Positions 22,125 to 23,440 of a stretch of 23,440 nt of DNA are shown here, in pieces. The notes beneath the pieces were generated by a model. The model was given only the letters and a program-made list of their open reading frames with translations, searched no databases and was not told the origin of the DNA. Made by a program: the position numbers and the translations under genes. Every line of letters begins with the position of its first letter. Within the stretch, counting starts at the first letter, position 1. The DNA comes from an uncultured Clostridia bacterium (GTDB taxonomy: Bacteria > Bacillota > Clostridia > Christensenellales > Borkfalkiaceae): assembly GCA_934271725.1 (NCBI GenBank), contig CAKQSC010000008.1:1-23440 (forward strand). The letters are read 5' to 3'.

Positions 22125-22164
22125 AAAAAACGGTCTTTCCATTTGCGCAAGGGAAAGACTGTTT
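22125..22164 (-). terminator. Intrinsic terminator of the flavin reductase gene
   Basis: Read on the minus strand, AAACAGTCTTTCC pairs with GGAAAGACCGTTT with one mismatch, and six T bases follow. The opposite strand ends in TTTTAATTT, so it may act in both directions. Its loop (TTTGCGCAAGGG on the plus strand) matches the second hairpin of the R repeats. Confidence 0.8.
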
Positions 22165-22182
22165 TAATTTATTGCAATAAGG

Positions 22183-22749
22183 TTATTTTTTAAGAGATAA
22201 GCCGTCTTTAAAAGCGTTGCCTACTCTTTCGGTTACTTTGTAATAGCCGAGAGTGTACGGATCGAACGCTATTGCGTTTACGAGAGATATATCTACGTTA
22301 TCGCCGTTCATAACGTTTTCGTCGGCGGTAACGTTTACGACTTTTCCTATCACGCCGAGTCCGTTTTCTCCGCCCTGATATTCTATGAATTCACATTCGA
22401 GGCAAAGGGGGAACTCGTTTATTACGGGTGCGTCCACTTTTTCCGCGTGAGTTGCGGTAAGACCGCTGTGCGCGAACTTGTTTTTTTCCGAGTTTGCCGA
22501 AACTACCCCGAAATAGTCCGCTTCTTTTACGTGCTTTGCGTCCGCAATGCTTACGGTAAAGCCTTTTCTCGCTTTAATGTTTTTTACCGTTTTATGGGTT
22601 TCGGTGAGGTTTAACGCCACTTTGTCGCGGTCTGCCATAGTGCCCCAGGCGGCGTTCATAACGTTCACGGTACCGTCTTCGTTATAAGTTGCAATCATCA
22701 ATACGGGCATAGGGAATATGCCGTCCGTTACGTTTAATTTTTTACGCAT
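22183..22749 (-). CDS. Flavin reductase-like FMN-binding split-barrel protein
   Basis: A 188-residue protein of the flavin reductase/FMN-binding split-barrel family: MPVLMIATYNEDGTVNVMNAAWG near the start is the typical first barrel strand pair, followed by KVALNLTETHKTVKNI, the FTVSIAD strand, and a FGVVSANSEKN helix. Members reduce or bind FMN in the cytoplasm; those of anaerobes usually have no assigned partner. AAGGAG (22763-22758) sits just before the ATG. It follows pyk on the same strand by 44 bp, so the two may be co-transcribed. Confidence 0.92.
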   Translation of the reverse strand: MRKKLNVTDGIFPMPVLMIATYNEDGTVNVMNAAWGTMADRDKVALNLTETHKTVKNIKARKGFTVSIADAKHVKEADYFGVVSANSEKNKFAHSGLTATHAEKVDAPVINEFPLCLECEFIEYQGGENGLGVIGKVVNVTADENVMNGDNVDISLVNAIAFDPYTLGYYKVTERVGNAFKDGLSLKK

Positions 22750-22793
22750 ACAAACAACTCCTTATGTTTTATTTGAACGACTTTCGTCCGTTT

Positions 22794-23440
22794 TTACAGT
22801 GTGTCTATGTTTATAAGGCTGGAATTACCGCCTTTGCCGATAGGCGTTCCGCCGGTGATAACCACCTTGTCGCCTTTCTTTGCGAAACCGCTGTTTAAAG
22901 CGCATTGCTTTGCGAAATAGAACAATATGTCGACCGACGAATATTCTTCGCTTAAAACGGGTTTTACGCCCCAGGAAAGGGCAAGTTTTCTGAACGCTTT
23001 TTTGTTGGACGTCATACCCAGAATAGGTTCTTCGGGGCGGAAACGTGAAACCATTCTCGCGGTGCTTCCCGTATGAGTGCATACCACAATCGCCTTTGCG
23101 CCCAAATCGTGCGCGAGGGTGCATGCCGAGTGGGACAACGCCTCTCCCGCGGAAGATATAACGAATCTGTCGTCGGGTATAATCTGAATGTATTGTCTGT
23201 TGTGTTCGGCTTGTTCTACGATTCTCGCCATAGCGGAAACGGCCTCTACGACGTATTCGCCCGCCGCCGTTTCGCCCGAAAGCATAACCGCGCTCGTGCC
23301 GTCGTAAACGGCGTTGGCAACGTCCGAAATCTCCGCTCTCGTCGGGCGTTTGTTATGAGTCATCGATTCGAGCATTTCGGTTGCCGTGATGCAACGTTTG
23401 CCGAGTATTCTGCTCATATCAATTATATGTTTTTGTATCT
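22794..23440 (-). CDS. pyk: Pyruvate kinase, C-terminal part, 5' end outside window
   Basis: The visible 215 residues begin IQKHIIDMSRILGKRCITAT and continue EMLESMTHNKRPTRAEISDV, ANAVYDGTSAVMLSGETAAGEY, which is the highly conserved end of the catalytic barrel of pyruvate kinase. The regulatory C-terminal domain follows and ends at GKGGNSSLINIDTL, with the VVCTHTGSTARMVSRFRP segment typical of the family. It transfers phosphate from phosphoenolpyruvate to ADP in glycolysis. An internal ATG at 23417-23415 is not the start, since the frame stays open and conserved to the window edge. The extra C-terminal PEP-utiliser domain of some Firmicutes enzymes is absent. Confidence 0.95.
   Translation of the reverse strand, partial: IQKHIIDMSRILGKRCITATEMLESMTHNKRPTRAEISDVANAVYDGTSAVMLSGETAAGEYVVEAVSAMARIVEQAEHNRQYIQIIPDDRFVISSAGEALSHSACTLAHDLGAKAIVVCTHTGSTARMVSRFRPEEPILGMTSNKKAFRKLALSWGVKPVLSEEYSSVDILFYFAKQCALNSGFAKKGDKVVITGGTPIGKGGNSSLINIDTL

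Overview
The window reads as a chromosomal segment of an anaerobic, low-to-moderate GC Bacillota (Clostridia-like) bacterium. The evidence is the Firmicutes-type ribosomal operon with an L10 leader, many near-consensus sigma-A promoters, strong GGAGG ribosome binding sites, an EFR1-type flavodoxin/ferredoxin protein, and Clostridia-style prepilin and lipoprotein surface genes. An uncultured gut lineage near Christensenellales is a guess from style, not something the sequence proves. No tRNA, rRNA, CRISPR array, transposase or phage gene was found.

Layout. 1-709 (minus) is the 5' part of aroB, with a consensus promoter placing the transcription start on the ATG itself. 981-3059 holds an NAD-binding epimerase-like protein and an EFR1-family protein. 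3276-4016 is a sirtuin. 4097-7790 is the ribosomal/transcription block rpmG-secE-nusG-rplK-rplA, then rplJ-rplL behind its own promoter, L10 leader and attenuator. Two hairpins copying the base of the 23S rRNA L1 stalk precede rplK and rplA. The block ends in a strong terminator instead of continuing into rpoB. 7874-8731 is an unrecognised protein. 8810-11425 is a transporter module: a promoter, a leader with three tandem hairpin repeats, a double-domain DUF1538 membrane protein and two PII-like regulators. 11450-11674 (minus) is a DUF378 protein. 11835-15058 is a tightly overlapping operon: small protein, YgjP-type metallopeptidase, MATE exporter, radical SAM activase-like enzyme. A 79-80 bp tandem repeat starts inside the last codons of that operon. 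15343-17684 is argS and a HAD phosphatase.

17720-18387 is the most unusual stretch. It has a promoter whose spacer contains a G10 tract, then a second consensus promoter, then a 275-bp segment bounded by a 23-bp near-perfect inverted repeat and full of nested helices, then one more hairpin repeat. It leads into a large type-IV-prepilin-like surface protein (18388-20160) and a lipoprotein with an Ig-like domain and a repeat-rich domain (20224-21837). The right end has two more hairpin repeats, a flavin reductase-like gene (minus) and the 3' part of pyk (minus).

Six copies of one roughly 60-bp hairpin repeat, all in the same orientation, recur at 8855-9062, 18273-18321 and 21949-22084. Compensatory base swaps between copies indicate that the fold is conserved. 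The strongest leads are the structured element at 17901-18248, the G10 promoter, the repeat family inside long leaders, the DUF1538/PII/PII module and two genes with leaderless or nearly leaderless promoters.
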